A DNA stretch of 64,000 nucleotides from Oxyruncus cristatus (GCA_013399855.1 VXAY01005670.1:208667-272666); one strand, 5' to 3'. Shown: positions 10,901-23,203, counted from the first letter of the stretch. The notes: a model not told the origin generated them from the sequence alone. Made by a program: numbers and translations.

Positions 10901-13900
10901 TTTGCTCTGTATGACTAGATGGACAGATGAGGTCTTTTCAGCACCAGACTAATTTATGTTTTGGCATTTAAAATGCCGTGTTTTCTTTAAAAATATGAAA
11001 GCTGAAAGTAAAAATATGAAAGCTGTAACTTAGTCAATGATATCTCAGTGGAATTAATGTGTGTTACGTATTTCTGATAATTATTATTTATTGATTCAGG
11101 CAACTTCTGCAAAATTGAAAGAAAATACAAGGAAGCCAAACAATCTTACATTTTGGTATCTTAAGCATTTATTGTTAAAGGAATTAAATCACCTTTTTAA
11201 TTTTCACCGAAAGGAAAGATTTTGCAACAAACCTGACCTATGGAATTGCTATGTAACATTTTTGTTTTCAGTTTTCACTCCTTTATGAACGCTATGAAGT
11301 GCATATTTAACTAAAATTTCATGTTGTTGCATTTGTCAGCTACAAATTAATTTGTATGCATGAGATAATTACATTTCTTATCACAATGGATATTGTGCCT
11401 GTCCCCTAAGATCTTTGGAAGTAAACCCTTCAATTAAAATTGGAAGATTTCCAAAATAAATTTTTAAATTTACATCTTGTTTAAAAGGCATAGGATTCTA
11501 TTCAGTCATCATTTTGATATGGAATTAGTACAGAATTCCTACAGTGTTCTCACATTAGAAACAGAAAAGTAGAGTATTGGGATTTTCCAAATATTTTTTT
11601 CATAGATCACAGGACTCCCTACGCTTTTTCTCTCTTTTGCACTGCACTATGAGTGCCGGCACAGGTAGAGGAGAATAAATGAACCTTTTAAGTCATTTAT
11701 CATTTTTTCCACCCATATAAAGTTGTGCAAGCATTTTTACTTTTCAGGCAACAAGTAACTGAAAATTTTGCCATACTTCAAGGTAAATTGATACTGAGCT
11801 TTTGGACATATTCAGGTAGTTTTCATTAGTTCTTTTGACACTACAGGACTGAAAAGTAAGCCACACACTTATTTTGAGTCATTGTGTTTTATTAAAACAG
11901 GTCTGTTAACTGACAGATGTGAAAGTCACAGCTATCTCTGACAGCATATTATGTTTTGGAGCCTTGGTCTCATTGTGGTAGTTGTGCTGGAAAACAGTAT
12001 GAGTATTTAGTGGCAATAATGACACTGGAGCTGGTGGGTGATTGCAGCACATGCGCCATTTCTTTCTATGCCTGACTGTCCACATTAAATAACAGGATCA
12101 TTACTTTACACTTCAATTGCTAAGTGAAAAATACTTCTCTAATTGGCACATAAGCACTAAACCCATGATAGTGTCCTGTAAGGAACTACGAATAGGTGGT
12201 GAGACTATTTTTTTCTACTTTCATAGAAATTATGTTGAAAGGCAAAACGTATTTGTAGAACATCGCTCATGAGTTAACTATGAGAAGCTGACCATGACAA
12301 ATGATGCACTGCATACACCATCGACCCCGGGTAAGTGAGAGTTTCTAGCTCTTTAAACACCAATTTCTCAATTTTTAAGTGTTAGGTTTCTAGCAAAGTA
12401 AAGGAAAACCTTGTTCTTCTGATAAGCAAAGTCCTTTGCACCATCACTAGCTCATCATTTCAGCAGGAGTTTTATAATGCATCTGCCAAATCTTAAAAAC
12501 AATGCTATAAATTCCTCTGTCTTCTAAATATCACATCACTGAAATAAACAACCTAATACAAGCACTAAGAAGCTCAGCCAAACTGATGCAAAACTTAAAA
12601 CCTCCAAATCAAACTTGCACTTGCACACGGGTGCGATCTGGTGTATTTCCTAAAACATGACAGAAAGAAATAGTTAACACACAAAACATTACAAAGCAGG
12701 ATGGCACAATGCAAATGCCTTAAACAATTAAGTGAAAGTGTCTTCTTTGTTCTGATCTCCTAAGGCCCTGGCACTTCGAGCAGGTGGCAGTATGTGAATA
12801 TATTTAACATTCCTCTTTGTTCCTGAATTAATGTTACCACTACTGTACTTTGTTCCTTAATAACAGAGTGGAATATTTTGCACGTGAATGACAATAAGAA
12901 GAAAATGGAACATATTATTTGACTACTGCAGTGGTAGGAATATACATTAATTGGACAATGTTGTGCTATAATGGAAGATCCTGATGTTGCTGGTACAAGA
13001 GGGCTGTACCTGCAATAGTAAGGTGAATTATATCCACAGTGCCTCTCTCATGGAGCAGAATAACCATGGACATTAGAGTAATTGCTTCCTTGCAAATATA
13101 TTATGGTATAACTTTGTATTTCTTAAGAATCACATATACCTGTAGGTGCACTGGAAGCTGTCTTCTAAAGGTCTGTAAAATCAGAGTATGCTTGTCCTAG
13201 GATGTTAAATTGATAAAAACATTAACCTTTATCTGCAGTTGATCTAAACTTCCAACATAGCAATGTACACATTTTTACGAAATTTTATTTTGCCTTGTGC
13301 ACTTCTCTATGCAAATTAGTCTACATTAAGTAGTTTGACCTTTGTTGAGGATTTCTTCTACAATATTTCCAAATATAATATCATAGACCCAAATATTTTG
13401 GAGGGATTAGTATGCCTGTAGAATAATGTTGTAGAATTATCTTGCTAATGGTATCTTGTAATCAATTATCTGAAATCATCTTGAAAGAACTGACTGAAAT
13501 TCAGGAAAGTAGCCTGAATTTCATTTTACTGTACATTCAGTTTACTGTACATCTAAATAAGAGTACTTAAGAATGCACATTCATGATGGGTCCCAGTAAG
13601 ATCTTTAGCAGTTCTTAAGAAAAAAGTAAGAGTTGTATATTGCCATGCTGCAAAGGAGGTAATCCTCATTGCATTTATACATAAACCATAGGATGTGTGA
13701 AACAAACTCTTTGAGTTGCAGATAAGGCATTAGCTATGTTATGAAAGAACTTATGTAAAAAGGTATCAGGGAATTAGAGATTGCTTTGACTGGATCATTC
13801 AGATGACTGACAGATTCCAAACAAGTTTTAAAAAAACACTTTACTAAACTGGCATTTTATTAGTAATACATTTTTTGCTGTTAGTTCTTTTATGTTATCA

Positions 13901-14413
13901 CTACTTATCTTGGGTTGTATAAAACTGTTCATTCTTCACACCTGTATCCTGTATGAGCTGTGAGTGTACAACACCAGGGTGCTGATGCTGCATATTTAGC
14001 AATGATAGGCCATAGGTCTGAGGGGTTCTGGGTCTCCATGCTTATTTGCAGTCTGTTCCTTTTATTGTTCTTTGCTGTTTTATAAAATTCACTACTTGGG
14101 TCACTGCTTACACATTTTTAAATGCCTGGTATGTGCAACTGAACAGATCTCTGTTAGATAGTTTAGTGGTCAAATTACTCACACTCTTCAGTAAAATGCC
14201 CATATTTTGTACTTAGTGTTCAGCTATGCCAGTACAATGTTACAAAATTATTAGATATTTGTCTTATTTACATTATTTTAAAACACATACATTTCAAGAT
14301 AAGCTAGTATTAATTACATCCTAATTTTTCTATTTTTTTAATTTACAGGCATCACAAGTCTTGGATTTGACCACAGCCAGAACTCCCTGTCTGTTTTTGA
14401 GCATGACATTTTA
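7947..14413. other. 6.5 kb of unique AT-rich DNA
   Basis: No repeat family or exon recognised. Minor structure: a near-palindrome AATCTGAATAATTCAGATT at about 9363-9381, a (A)n tract at about 10692-10708, and the short direct repeat at 10989-11025 listed separately. Open frames up to 82 codons have no family resemblance. Confidence 0.5.
10989..11025. repeat. direct repeat, 16 bp x2, period 21
   Basis: AAAAATATGAAAGCTG occurs exactly at 10989-11004 and 11010-11025. A small tandem duplication, probably replication slippage. Confidence 0.85.
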
Positions 14414-14532
14414 AGAGAGATGTGAGTTTAGCACAGAAAATCCAGAAAAGAACAATGGAAATGACTGGAGGATTAGGAAACTTGACTTATGAGGAAACTT
14501 GGGCTTAACTGGGATTGTTTAGCCCAGGATTT
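14414..14532 (+). mobile_element. CR1 LINE internal fragment (3' part of ORF2)
   Basis: GAGAGATGTGAGTTTAG, a decayed CCAGAAAAG word, GACTGGAGGATTAGGAAAC, TTATGAGGAAAC and GGGATTGTTTAGCC follow the order of the late ORF2 region of bird CR1. The element breaks off there, short of the usual 3' end, so it has lost its tail. Frameshifted and old. Confidence 0.65.
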
Positions 14533-15191
14533 TATCTTTTTACCATTGTGCAGTGTCTCTGAGTGTCAAGCATGGGCAGGGCACTTGCTGTCACCAAGCC
14601 TGGACTGCAGCACCTTGGAGCCATAGGGAGTGTTGCAGAAATCCCCCTGTACCTGGGCAGCAGCCCTCAGAAGGGGTCACAGGATTTAGAGCAGAGATCA
14701 AGATTATAGGCTAAAGTCTGTTCTTCATACAAACCCACAGATCTATGTGTGACAGCTTGGCCAGAGGACAAAATTGTGAAAGCTAGGAGAATGCTGGAAG
14801 TTCCTGAAATCCCAAATGTTCTGAGATTTCCTTTGACTGACATCACTATAACCATGTGCTTGTACTCTGCTTTCTGTGCTGAAGTTGAAATACGTGTTGA
14901 AAAACAGAAGCTGAAAATAGACCTTTTGTAAAGAAAATTGTTTTCAGTAAATGAGTTACAGAACTCTTGTGCACTTGCACAGTAACCCTCAGACTGAATA
15001 TTGTTGATTTTTCCCTTGTTTGGAGGGGTAGTCTGTTCAAAAGAAGCTTAGTAGAAAGGCCACGTAAGAGATACTAACAACGCCTTTGCAAACTTATGAG
15101 TATTTGTTTTATATTTTCTCATGTATGAAAAACCACAAGTATTCTCTTTTTGCTTGGTAGGATACTGTACTTATAAACCTCTGCTTTGTTC

Positions 15192-15211
15192 TGTGCATGC
15201 ACCCATGCACA
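15192..15211. repeat. 8-bp perfect inverted repeat
   Basis: TGTGCATG, a CACC loop, then CATGCACA. Short, and built from alternating purine-pyrimidine bases, so it may simply be a decayed TG/CA tract. Confidence 0.7.
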
Positions 15212-15718
15212 CAGACATCTAGTGTGATGGGGTTTTGTTTAAACAACCACAAGCTAAATAAGCATTTGAATTTGCAATTTTTCTAGCAATTAGAAACATG
15301 CATTAAGTGTCTGGGCTGAGGAACCTCCATCAATGGGGTGTATGACCTGGATTTTCAAGCTGTCTGTAAGGACAGGGCAAGAAAACCCTTCCCAGCATAA
15401 AAATAAATATCGTTATTCATAATTAGCAAGTGTTTCTATGTGTCTCTTTTTATAATTCAATGTTCATAATCCACAGACTTCAGTGAGACTTTCATGCACA
15501 CATATAAGAGTAAAACTTGATTTATAATCTTTAAGTTATTATATAAATTAGTTTTGGAGTCAGCTGCACCATTCTTCTGTAGGAAATGGCTGAGTCATTT
15601 TTAAAGAAGGCAGTTTGAGACTATTGTCTTTCTGTCACCACTTGGACATCTATTTCTTTTCAGAAAATTTTAATTTTTTTTTTATGTGCACTAAATCAAA
15701 CAAATTTTCTCTTTTTAG

Positions 15719-15757
15719 TAATTTGTCCTATCCAAAAGATTGGGATAGGACAGATTG
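15719..15757 (+). repeat. 15-bp stem, 9-base loop hairpin
   Basis: Left arm 15719-15733 (TAATTTGTCCTATCC), loop 15734-15742, right arm 15743-15757 (GGATAGGACAGATTG). Thirteen Watson-Crick pairs, including ten in a row, and two G-T pairs, which are stable only in RNA read from the plus strand. The stem is too short for a usual microRNA precursor. No neighbouring gene explains it. Confidence 0.75.
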
Positions 15758-16038
15758 AGCTGACAGATTATATATACTCTTGCATAGATCCAATATTATT
15801 TTTCAAGAGTTTGAGATAAAAAGAAAGAGGTTTATAGTCTATCTCATATAGAAGAAGCACATTAGATGGGAGAGGCTAGACTTTGGCCTGTAACCTTTAT
15901 GTCTGTTATAAACTACTTATAAATCTTTGTTGGGTGCATGTGAACACATCACTGTCAGCAGTTGTTGGACTCGCCTGTTCTCTACTTCTACCAAAGCAAT
16001 GTGAAGATTTTGAGAATTGAGAATTTATTTAGTTTTAC

Positions 16039-16172
16039 TCATAGAATCATAGAATGTTTTGGGTTGGAAGGGACCTTGAAAATCATCTGGTTCCAATACC
16101 CCTGCCATGGGTAGGGACACCTTGCAGAAGACCAGGTTGCTCAAAGCTCCATCCAACCTGACCTTGAACAAT
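16039..16172 (-). mobile_element. CR1 LINE 3' end
   Basis: The plus strand starts CATAGAATCATAGAATG, the reverse complement of the CR1 terminal octamer repeats, then TTTGGGTTGGAAGGGACC and, a little further, CCTGCCATGGG and ACCAGGTTGCTCAAAGC. It ends at about GACCTTGAACA. About 135 bp, 5'-truncated, with little decay compared with the other copies, so relatively young. Confidence 0.95.
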
Positions 16173-18335
16173 TTTGCACAGTTTGTAATACTAAACTAAA
16201 GTTTTTGTCTCAGAAATCATCACAGTAGATGGAAATGTAACTGTCCCAGTAACAAAACCTGTGTAACTAATACATATATTCTGACCTTGCTTCCCAAGAG
16301 AGGGCTTTAAAAGCCTTCGCAATGTAAATGTAAAAAAAATATGTTACCTACTAGGAATATAAATATTTTTCCTTCTTCCACTCTATGCTAGAAAATCTGA
16401 TGCTAAGAGGTGGAATGCTGGTTTTGCCTCAACAGCAATTATCCTACACTCATTTTTAATGAGAACTTTTCTGCAGATTTTATTCCTTCGACCATTGTTT
16501 TTTTCCTTCTTTGCCAGTTATCTGTTTCTGACTTCCTCCTCTTATTCATCAGTGGATTTCATCTCAGCTGTATTACAACTCTTTCTGAACTTCCTCTTCA
16601 GATGACCAGAGAGGATTTCTTTATTTGTTTGTTTGTTTTTCCCTTGTGGCTATTTTATATTCTATGTTTCTTTAATTATTTTTAAGAAAGACTCATATTT
16701 GAAAGCACAGTCTACATCAAGTGTAGTAAGTACATTTTTATATACTATCTTATGCCCTCTCTTGGCAGTAAAAGACAATTCTGGATTGCTTTAGCAAGAA
16801 CTATAAAAATGTAAATTGCTAAGATCTGATTTAGTCTTATTGCCTGATCTGAGTTCTAACAGTTAAATCGAGAATATATAGCTGCTGAAGCTTATTAATA
16901 CAGGGTAACTTACGTATTCAGAAGGATCCCATTGAACTCTTTTCCTCTCAGTTTATGTTAGATGAATGAAAAAAAGTTCAAGAAGTCATTTAAATAAGGT
17001 TCTGATTTTGAAATTTTTGCCTTCATTTAAATTTTTAGAATTCCTTTAGAATGGTATCAGCTTATGGTGTCTCATTCCCCTTTTTTATTTTTTGTAAGGG
17101 GTTACCAAGAATGAAGTATATTATTTTATTTCATATGAGTTGCAATTTTAGAAAAAAATCATTATATAAAGAAATTTGAAGCTATTGTTTTTTCCTTTGA
17201 TCCTTAAAAATCTGATTAAAATGTAATAAAAATTTCAAATCATATCTCTGTGATGTCACAAGGGAAAGATATGTGTATACCAAGAGTAACATTCTGTATT
17301 TTTGCATTACTTTGGCAAAATTATTGCAGCTTATGCTGCAATATAGCACAGTAGAGAAAACTACATTTTTTTCTTTTATTAGCTGTTTGATATTACATCC
17401 TGATCCAGCCAGTCACATGGGTATTCTCTACACATGAGTAGCCTTCAGCAAAAGGAATTTGGAATAACACATAAAGAAGATAAGAATATTTATATATTTC
17501 GGCTACTGTATATGATAGCTGTGCTAGTAATGATATTTACTTCAGAAATGGGCATTCTTTTAATTTAAATAAACTACCTAAAACCTGTCAATTTTTTAGT
17601 AAAAGTGGCTTGTCAGTAATAATCTGATTGATTTCAACATGAGAAGACAGACTCTGCAAAAACCTCAAGATGTTAGACAAATTTATGGTCCAATAAACAG
17701 AAACTTGACAGATGGAACTTGCTGGCAAGGGATCTTTTCAATCTTATGATTCAAAATAGATCAGACATTTGTGTAGATGGTATCTTCAGACCATCTACCT
17801 AGAATGGAATTGACAAACATGCTGAAACCCCATGAACTCTTTCCCAGCTGTAGTCAATTGTATGGTTTGGGTATTCTTGGCTATTTGTGGATAGTGCAGC
17901 CAGCAGGAAGAATTGCTTGCAACTAATCTAATAGTACCCAGCTCACAGATCACATCAAATGATTCCAGTATCAGGCTCACAGCTTCAGCAGAGCTACCCC
18001 ATATTTTTCACAAATATTACTTCTAAAGACTTTGATGATGAAGAACCAATCAGACTTCTAGTCCTTCTTAAAAGGAGAGAAACAGATTGGAAGCTGGCAG
18101 AATGTATTTTCACTTAAACCATTTGGTGATCTTTCCAATATCTTCTTTAGATAAAGCTAACTTTCACCATAGTAATTGTCCAGTGAGCTTCAAATTAAGT
18201 GAATGACTGAAGATCTAACAGGTATGATAAAGCTTCAGGTTAGAATTTAAATTCTGTAATTACTTCTGTGGTTACTAAAACTTTTGTGTAAGGAGAGACT
18301 GTACGATTCAACTTCATCCTGAGGAAAGTTGTTGT
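16173..18335. other. unique AT-rich DNA
   Basis: No repeat or gene recognised. A 91-codon frame at 16410-16685 (plus) is rich in Phe and Leu, as AT-rich random DNA is, and matches nothing I know. Confidence 0.5.
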
Positions 18336-18552
18336 CATAGAATCACAGAATCACCAGACAGGAAAGGATCCACAAGGATCATTGACTCCAACTCCTGGCC
18401 CTGCCCAGGACCCTCACCAAGAGTCACACCATGTGCCCAAGAGTACTGTCCAAATGTTTCTCGAACTCTGTGAGGCTTGGCACTGTGACCGCTTCTCTAG
18501 GGAGCCTGTTCCAGTGCCCAACCACCCTCGTCAGCACACAAAGAGCCAACAG
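18336..18552 (-). mobile_element. CR1 LINE 3' end, second subfamily
   Basis: Begins TCATAGAATCACAGAATC on the plus strand, then CCACAAGGATCATTGACTCC, AACTCCTGGCCCTGC and, further on, CACCATGTGCCCAAGAG. It ends after CCAGTGCCCAACCACC near 18552. These words are shared with the CR1 at 48755-49220 and differ from the copies at 16039 and 30530, so at least two CR1 subfamilies are present. Confidence 0.92.
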
Positions 18553-19499
18553 TCTTAATATAAAGCATTTCTTTTATATATTTCTACGTCATATTTCTAC
18601 AGATTCCATTAGCTGGTATCATATAACATATTTTGTTCTGTGCATTGCACCAAAGCAGTCTTTTGTAAAGTCCTCGAATTATTGTTTACAGACTCCTTCA
18701 GAATCACAGAAAAACCTCAGCATCCTGCAAGTCACTCAGAAAACTGCGTATTATCAGCAATAGGATGGCAGCAAGTACTTTCACTTAACCATGCTAATTC
18801 ACACAAAGAGCCAGCATTTGTTCCTTAGAAGAAAAAAACCAGACTTGACACGAGAGTGTTTGGGTAGAGGAGCATTCTTTGCTACTAGAGTTTATGGTAT
18901 CTTAGTTATATCTCATTCTGACACTTTAATTAGAAACTTAGACTTAATGCTTTTCTCTTTTCTGTTCTGTGATAAATGCAACTAGTAGTTCAGTTGAGGT
19001 TTCCAAATATATTCAGATGCTTCAAGATGCAGACAAAACTGTAGTAGGATTTACAGAGGCTCATAGAAACTAACCATGAATTTAATAGCCAGGTGATTTT
19101 GAAAGTCTTATTGGGTGGATATTTGAATATTAAGTAGCCCCCACTCAAAAAAATCTGAGCAGTATATATAGGCTCTAGAAGGAAAATAAGCATACTTATT
19201 TAATCATTTAAATTAAATTTTAAATTTAGTATCCCTTGAAAATTTATTTATTTTGTTGTTTATGTCTCTCATTCAGATTGCTTTGCTGTTTATGTAGCAG
19301 TACAGTGAGGATCTTTACATGCATTAATGCAATTCAGTGCAGTTTATTTTTCATAGTGGCTTTTGTGTCATATACTCTGAAACAATCATTTTTCTGAATG
19401 ATAGACCATATGACATTGAACAATGAACAACTGAACAGTAGAAAAGAAAACATGTTTTATTTTTGGACTAGATAATTTGTGAGATTTTGGGAGAAAAAA
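18553..19499. other. unique AT-rich DNA
   Basis: Nothing recognised. Overlapping short frames at 18640-19193 lie on both strands and have no known domain. Confidence 0.5.
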
Positions 19500-20070
19500 G
19501 TAGCTGTGGTGGGTTGAGCTGGGTGGGCATCAGGTGCTCACCAAAGCTACTCTACCCTCCTCAGCTGGACAGGGGAGAGGAAATATAACAAAAGGCTCAT
19601 GGGTTGAGATAAGAGCAGGGAGAGTTCACTCACCAGTTACTGCCACAGACAAAACAGATTTGGCTTGGGGAAATTAGTTTAATTTATGAAAAATCTAATA
19701 AGAGGAGGATACTGAGAAATAAAACCAAATCTTAAAAGCACCTTCCCCCTCCCCCTCCCTTGTCCCCAGCCTTAAATTCACATTGTAATTTTCTACCAGC
19801 TCCTGGTGCAGCAGCACAGAAGGATGTGAAATGGAGGTTCTGGTCATTTCATCACAGATTGTCTCTCCTGCTCCTTCCTCCTCAGGAGAAGAACTTCTCA
19901 CACTCTTTCCCTATTTTAGTGTGGGGTCCCTTCCATGAAAGACAGTCCTCCATGAACTTCTCCAAAGTGAGTCCTTCCCACAATTTGCAGTTCTTCATGC
20001 ATTGCTCCAGTGTGCACCCTTCAATAACAGACTGTTCCAGTGTGGGTCCCCCAGAGGGTCACAAGTTCTG

Positions 20071-20075
20071 GCAGC
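20071..20075. repeat. target duplication, left copy (GCAGC)
   Basis: GCAGC directly before the inner LTR. The same five bases follow it at 20784-20788. Removing the insert restores CTGGCAGCAAACCTGC, which is continuous with the repeat pattern of the outer LTR. Confidence 0.92.
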
Positions 20076-20783
20076 TGTGCTGGTTTAAAGGTAAACCGAC
20101 AGGGGAAATAAAGCTAACTCGAGAGATTAACAGTCAGAATGACAATTTAATGAAAATAATGCAATGAATACAATTTTACAGATGAACAATTGGTTCCAAT
20201 CCACCAAAAACCCGGCACGCTGGGGCACGAACAGAATGGTGTTCGTTGGCCCCCTTGCTGAGCCCCACGTGGGGCCCCTCTGAGTCCCAAAGAAAAGAGA
20301 GAGGAGAAAAACCTGTTGAGGCCAGTGATGGCTGCAGTCCGGTTAGAAGTGGTAGTCACGGTCCAAGTGAAGGCAGTGGCTGTAATCCAATTGAAGGCAG
20401 TGGTTGTAATCCAAATTAGAGCAGTGGTCCCAGTCTGGATGAGGTTTTGGTCCTCCTCTCGATCCCACAAGTGGCCCCAGAAGTCTCCCAACCCCAAGAT
20501 TATATCTCCTCCCATTCCAGCAGCAATGTCCAGCCCCTTTTCCCAGGGCAGGGAGTTTCACAGTGGGTGATTGTGAGTCCTGGGTGTGAGGACTGCAACA
20601 TCTCCTTATCAACGGGCCTCTTAACACCCAGCACAATAGCCTGAGGGGTGGGGTGTGCTCTGGGCAGCTGCTGCAGATGGTCTATTGTTAAGCTTCTGGG
20701 AAATGGCATAGAGGGTGTAGAATACACAGTTTGGGTTACACCCATGCAGTGATGAACTAGTCCCAGCTCTTCTAACTAGGACA
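20076..20783 (-). mobile_element. nested solo LTR, 708 bp
   Basis: Plus-strand ends TGTGCTGGTT and AACTAGGACA are inverted repeats of each other at 8 of 10 positions. The 5-bp duplication GCAGC flanks it exactly, and it interrupts the outer LTR in the middle of a repeat unit. The minus-strand signals ATTAAA (20151-20146) and a TATA-like AGATATAATC (20507-20498) favour minus transcription, the same direction as the host LTR. An AATAAA on plus near 20107 leaves some doubt. It has an internal array of five 24-bp units, listed separately. No retroviral genes. Confidence 0.9.
20325..20444. repeat. 24-bp x5 tandem array inside nested LTR
   Basis: Units at 20325, 20349, 20373, 20397 and 20421, each exactly 24 bp, pattern G(C/T)(A/G)GTGG..GTAATCCAA. 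The third and fourth are the closest pair, and the outer units are more diverged. The array lies between the TATA-like and poly(A)-like signals of the LTR. Confidence 0.9.
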
Positions 20784-20788
20784 GCAGC
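20784..20788. repeat. target duplication, right copy (GCAGC)
   Basis: Exact partner of 20071-20075. It marks the right edge of the nested LTR. Confidence 0.92.
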
Positions 20789-21296
20789 AAACCTGCTTCA
20801 GCATGGGCTCCTCTCTCCGTAAGGCCTTAGATTCTGACAGGAGCCTGTTCTAGTGCTGGCTTCCCATGCCATCATAGCCTCCTTTGGGCATTCACCTGCT
20901 CCACCATGGACCTCCATGGGCTGCAGGAGGACAGCCTGCCTCATCGTGGTCTGCACCTTGGGCATCAAAGGAATCCCTGCTTTGGCATCTGGAACACTTC
21001 CTCTCACTTCTTCTTCGCTGACCTGCAGAGTTGTTCCTCCTACATTTTCTCACTCTTTTCTTCTTTGGCTGCAATTGCTTCTCTGCTGTAACTTTTTTCC
21101 TTGTTTGACTGTGTTATTCCAGAGGCAATACCACCATCAGCCATGGTCTCAGCCTTGGCCAGTGGCAGGTCAGTTTTGGAGCCATCCAGCATTGGCTCTG
21201 TTGGACATGGGGGAGACTTCTGGCAGCTTCTCACAGAAGATACCCCTGTAACCCACCCAATGCCAAAACCTGGCCACGCATGACCAGTACAGTAGT

Positions 21297-22975
21297 ATAC
21301 TGTATGTCTAGTGTAATAGAAAAGTTTTTGATGATGTTCCCAATACAAAGTGAAAAAAAAAGAAATGAAGAAATACTTAGTAAGATTTAAGTATGAAAAC
21401 CATGAAATAGATTTGGTTATAATGGGTGCATATAAGACTATAAAATTCACTGATCATTAAGTTAAATTCTCCTTGTTCTAGAAAAGTTGTTTAAGAGTTT
21501 GGTGATTGGTGGAGGGTAGTTTGTCTTTTTGTGGGCAATTAAGTGAAATTTCCTGGCAATATTAAGAGTACATTTGGTGGATGTATTTTCAACAAAATAA
21601 CCTCAACTTGATAATAATTTTGGGGGTCATATTATTGATGAGGAAGTATCTCTCTGTGAAGGGGTTCCTATGGGTAAGGGTGAACTGTTGGTGAATATGA
21701 AGAGATTTAAAATAAATCCTCGAAAGCAGTGATGGAGTTTCAAATTCCCTAGTATAGTCAGTGCAGTATGTTCTACATCAATTATCTGATTGTAGCACTA
21801 TTGAATGTCATAGAAGGATTTTCTCTCAGTCTCCTTTCATTTGTTCTATTCTGTTTAAGATACCCACTATTCTTTGCAACAGATTACTGCAATCAATAGG
21901 TTTAAAATAGTCTAGGAGAGAAAGATCTTGAACTAGAAAATATCACACCCACTACTAGTGCTCTAAACCATTTAGATGTTTTTTCAGCTTTTTTGTGAAA
22001 AATAGCAAGCAGGTTTGGGGTTTCTTTTTGGTTGTTGTTGTTCCTTTTGTAGTTTTAATCACAGTGGTGAGAGGTTTTAATAACATCTTTTTTCAATAAA
22101 GTAGAAATGTTATCTTCTGAAAGCTCACATTTACAGCCCCTTAATTCACAGAAAAGTTCAACCAGTCCCAAAAAACAATGGCTGTGAGAAGTATTTTGTT
22201 TATTATTAAATCTGGATGTTCTGTAGTCTCTGACATTTTGTGTAATGTGAAATTGCCCTTTCCAGGCTTCAAGAGCAGGAATATCTAGAGTCCAATAGAA
22301 ATATTCTCTCCTCTGTCTGCTTCTTTGTTTCTATCTCAGATAAGAATTTCTGACTGTTCTTTCTTCTAAAATCAGTGAGAAGCAAAGAGAGAACTGAAAA
22401 CATACTCCTTATCAGACAAAGGGGGAAACCTGGTACAAGTATTCAAAAATAAAAATTTTGCCTGGTTTCATCTGTTACAAGACTAGGTATGTTTAACTCT
22501 TCAGGTTCTCAAGAAAAATAAAGGAATGGCATCTTTATTTCTGAAGAGGAGATTGGTCTATTGTTATATTAAAATAGAAAACCACATGTATGAACCTCTC
22601 AAAGTGCTACCTTCCCAAGGAGAAGTTTGACCACCTAGTTCCTGAGACTTTGCAGATGTCAAATTATATTTTTTTTCTTTCCAAGACTGTTAAAGAAACT
22701 TCTCCAGACTGATAGGCTGCTGAGAAGACTTTATTAATTACATAAAACTTGTTAATTGCAGCTGAAACCTGGAAAGGATCCCTCCATTACAGTGTGGCTT
22801 CTAAATTTTGCTAAGCCTTCTAGGACTGTATTTGACTTGTGTTCATAACCTACAAAATTATTATATTCCACATATCCCAACATATGTTTGAGATACAAAA
22901 TGGCCAGAAAAAATCATCTGGAGATAACAGTTGCAAAACAGGTGCTCTGATAAAGCTCATCTTGAAGCCTGATGG
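21297..22975. other. unique AT-rich DNA
   Basis: About 1.7 kb, no repeat or gene recognised. Confidence 0.5.
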
Positions 22976-23203
22976 GATGACACTGCCTCCACTGACTGAA
23001 AGTGTATACTATTACAGGTATAAGGAAAAATTTCCATGAGAGAAGCCCAGAAGTTCAGCAGTTTGCCCAGAGAGCAGTTTGTGCAGCCTTGGAGATTTCC
23101 AAGATCCAAGTTAACTCCACTGTCACCACTGCTTTGAAAAGGGATTGCACTGGAGGCCTCCTGAAGTCCCCTCCCAGCCTGAATTGTCCTTTTGAGTATA
23201 TCA
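22976..23203 (+). mobile_element. old CR1 LINE 3' end
   Basis: The CR1 order is recognisable though worn: AAGGAAAAATTTCCATGAG, CAGCAGTTTGCCCAGAGAG and CCTTGGAGATTTCCAAG, with the end CCCAGCCTGAATTGTCC where the family has a CCAACCTGAATTATCC-like word. The left edge is uncertain (22976-23018). A 146-codon frame at 23002-23442 starts inside this element and is a by-product. Confidence 0.65.

Larger units (their letters stand above)
14533..16038. other. unique sequence with two inverted repeats
   Basis: 14533-14760 is richer in G+C than its surroundings but shows no recognised repeat or exon. The hairpins at 15192-15211 and 15719-15757 are listed separately. Confidence 0.5.
19500..21296 (-). 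mobile_element. large ERVL-type solo LTR containing a nested LTR, with target duplications
   Basis: The outer LTR runs 19505-21291 and starts TGTGGTGGGTTGAG on the plus strand; it ends ACCAGTACA. Without the 713-bp insert (inner LTR plus its 5-bp duplication) it is about 1,074 bp. Flanks GTAGC (19500-19504) and GTAGT (21292-21296) are a 5-bp target duplication with one C/T change. The transcribed strand is minus. The R/poly(A) end is at low coordinates, where the family's AATAAA has become CATAAA (19688-19683). The body is a degenerate array of roughly 45-50 bp units, each ending near a TGCTCC/TGTTCC word. Open frames of up to 136 codons within it, on both strands, come from these repeats and are not genes. 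No internal retroviral genes, so solo. Confidence 0.9.

Noticed and set aside
20147..20515. 122-codon minus-strand frame with Thr/Ala/Ile repeats
   Set aside because: It is the 24-bp array of the nested LTR read in one frame; the unit length is a multiple of three, so the frame stays open by construction.
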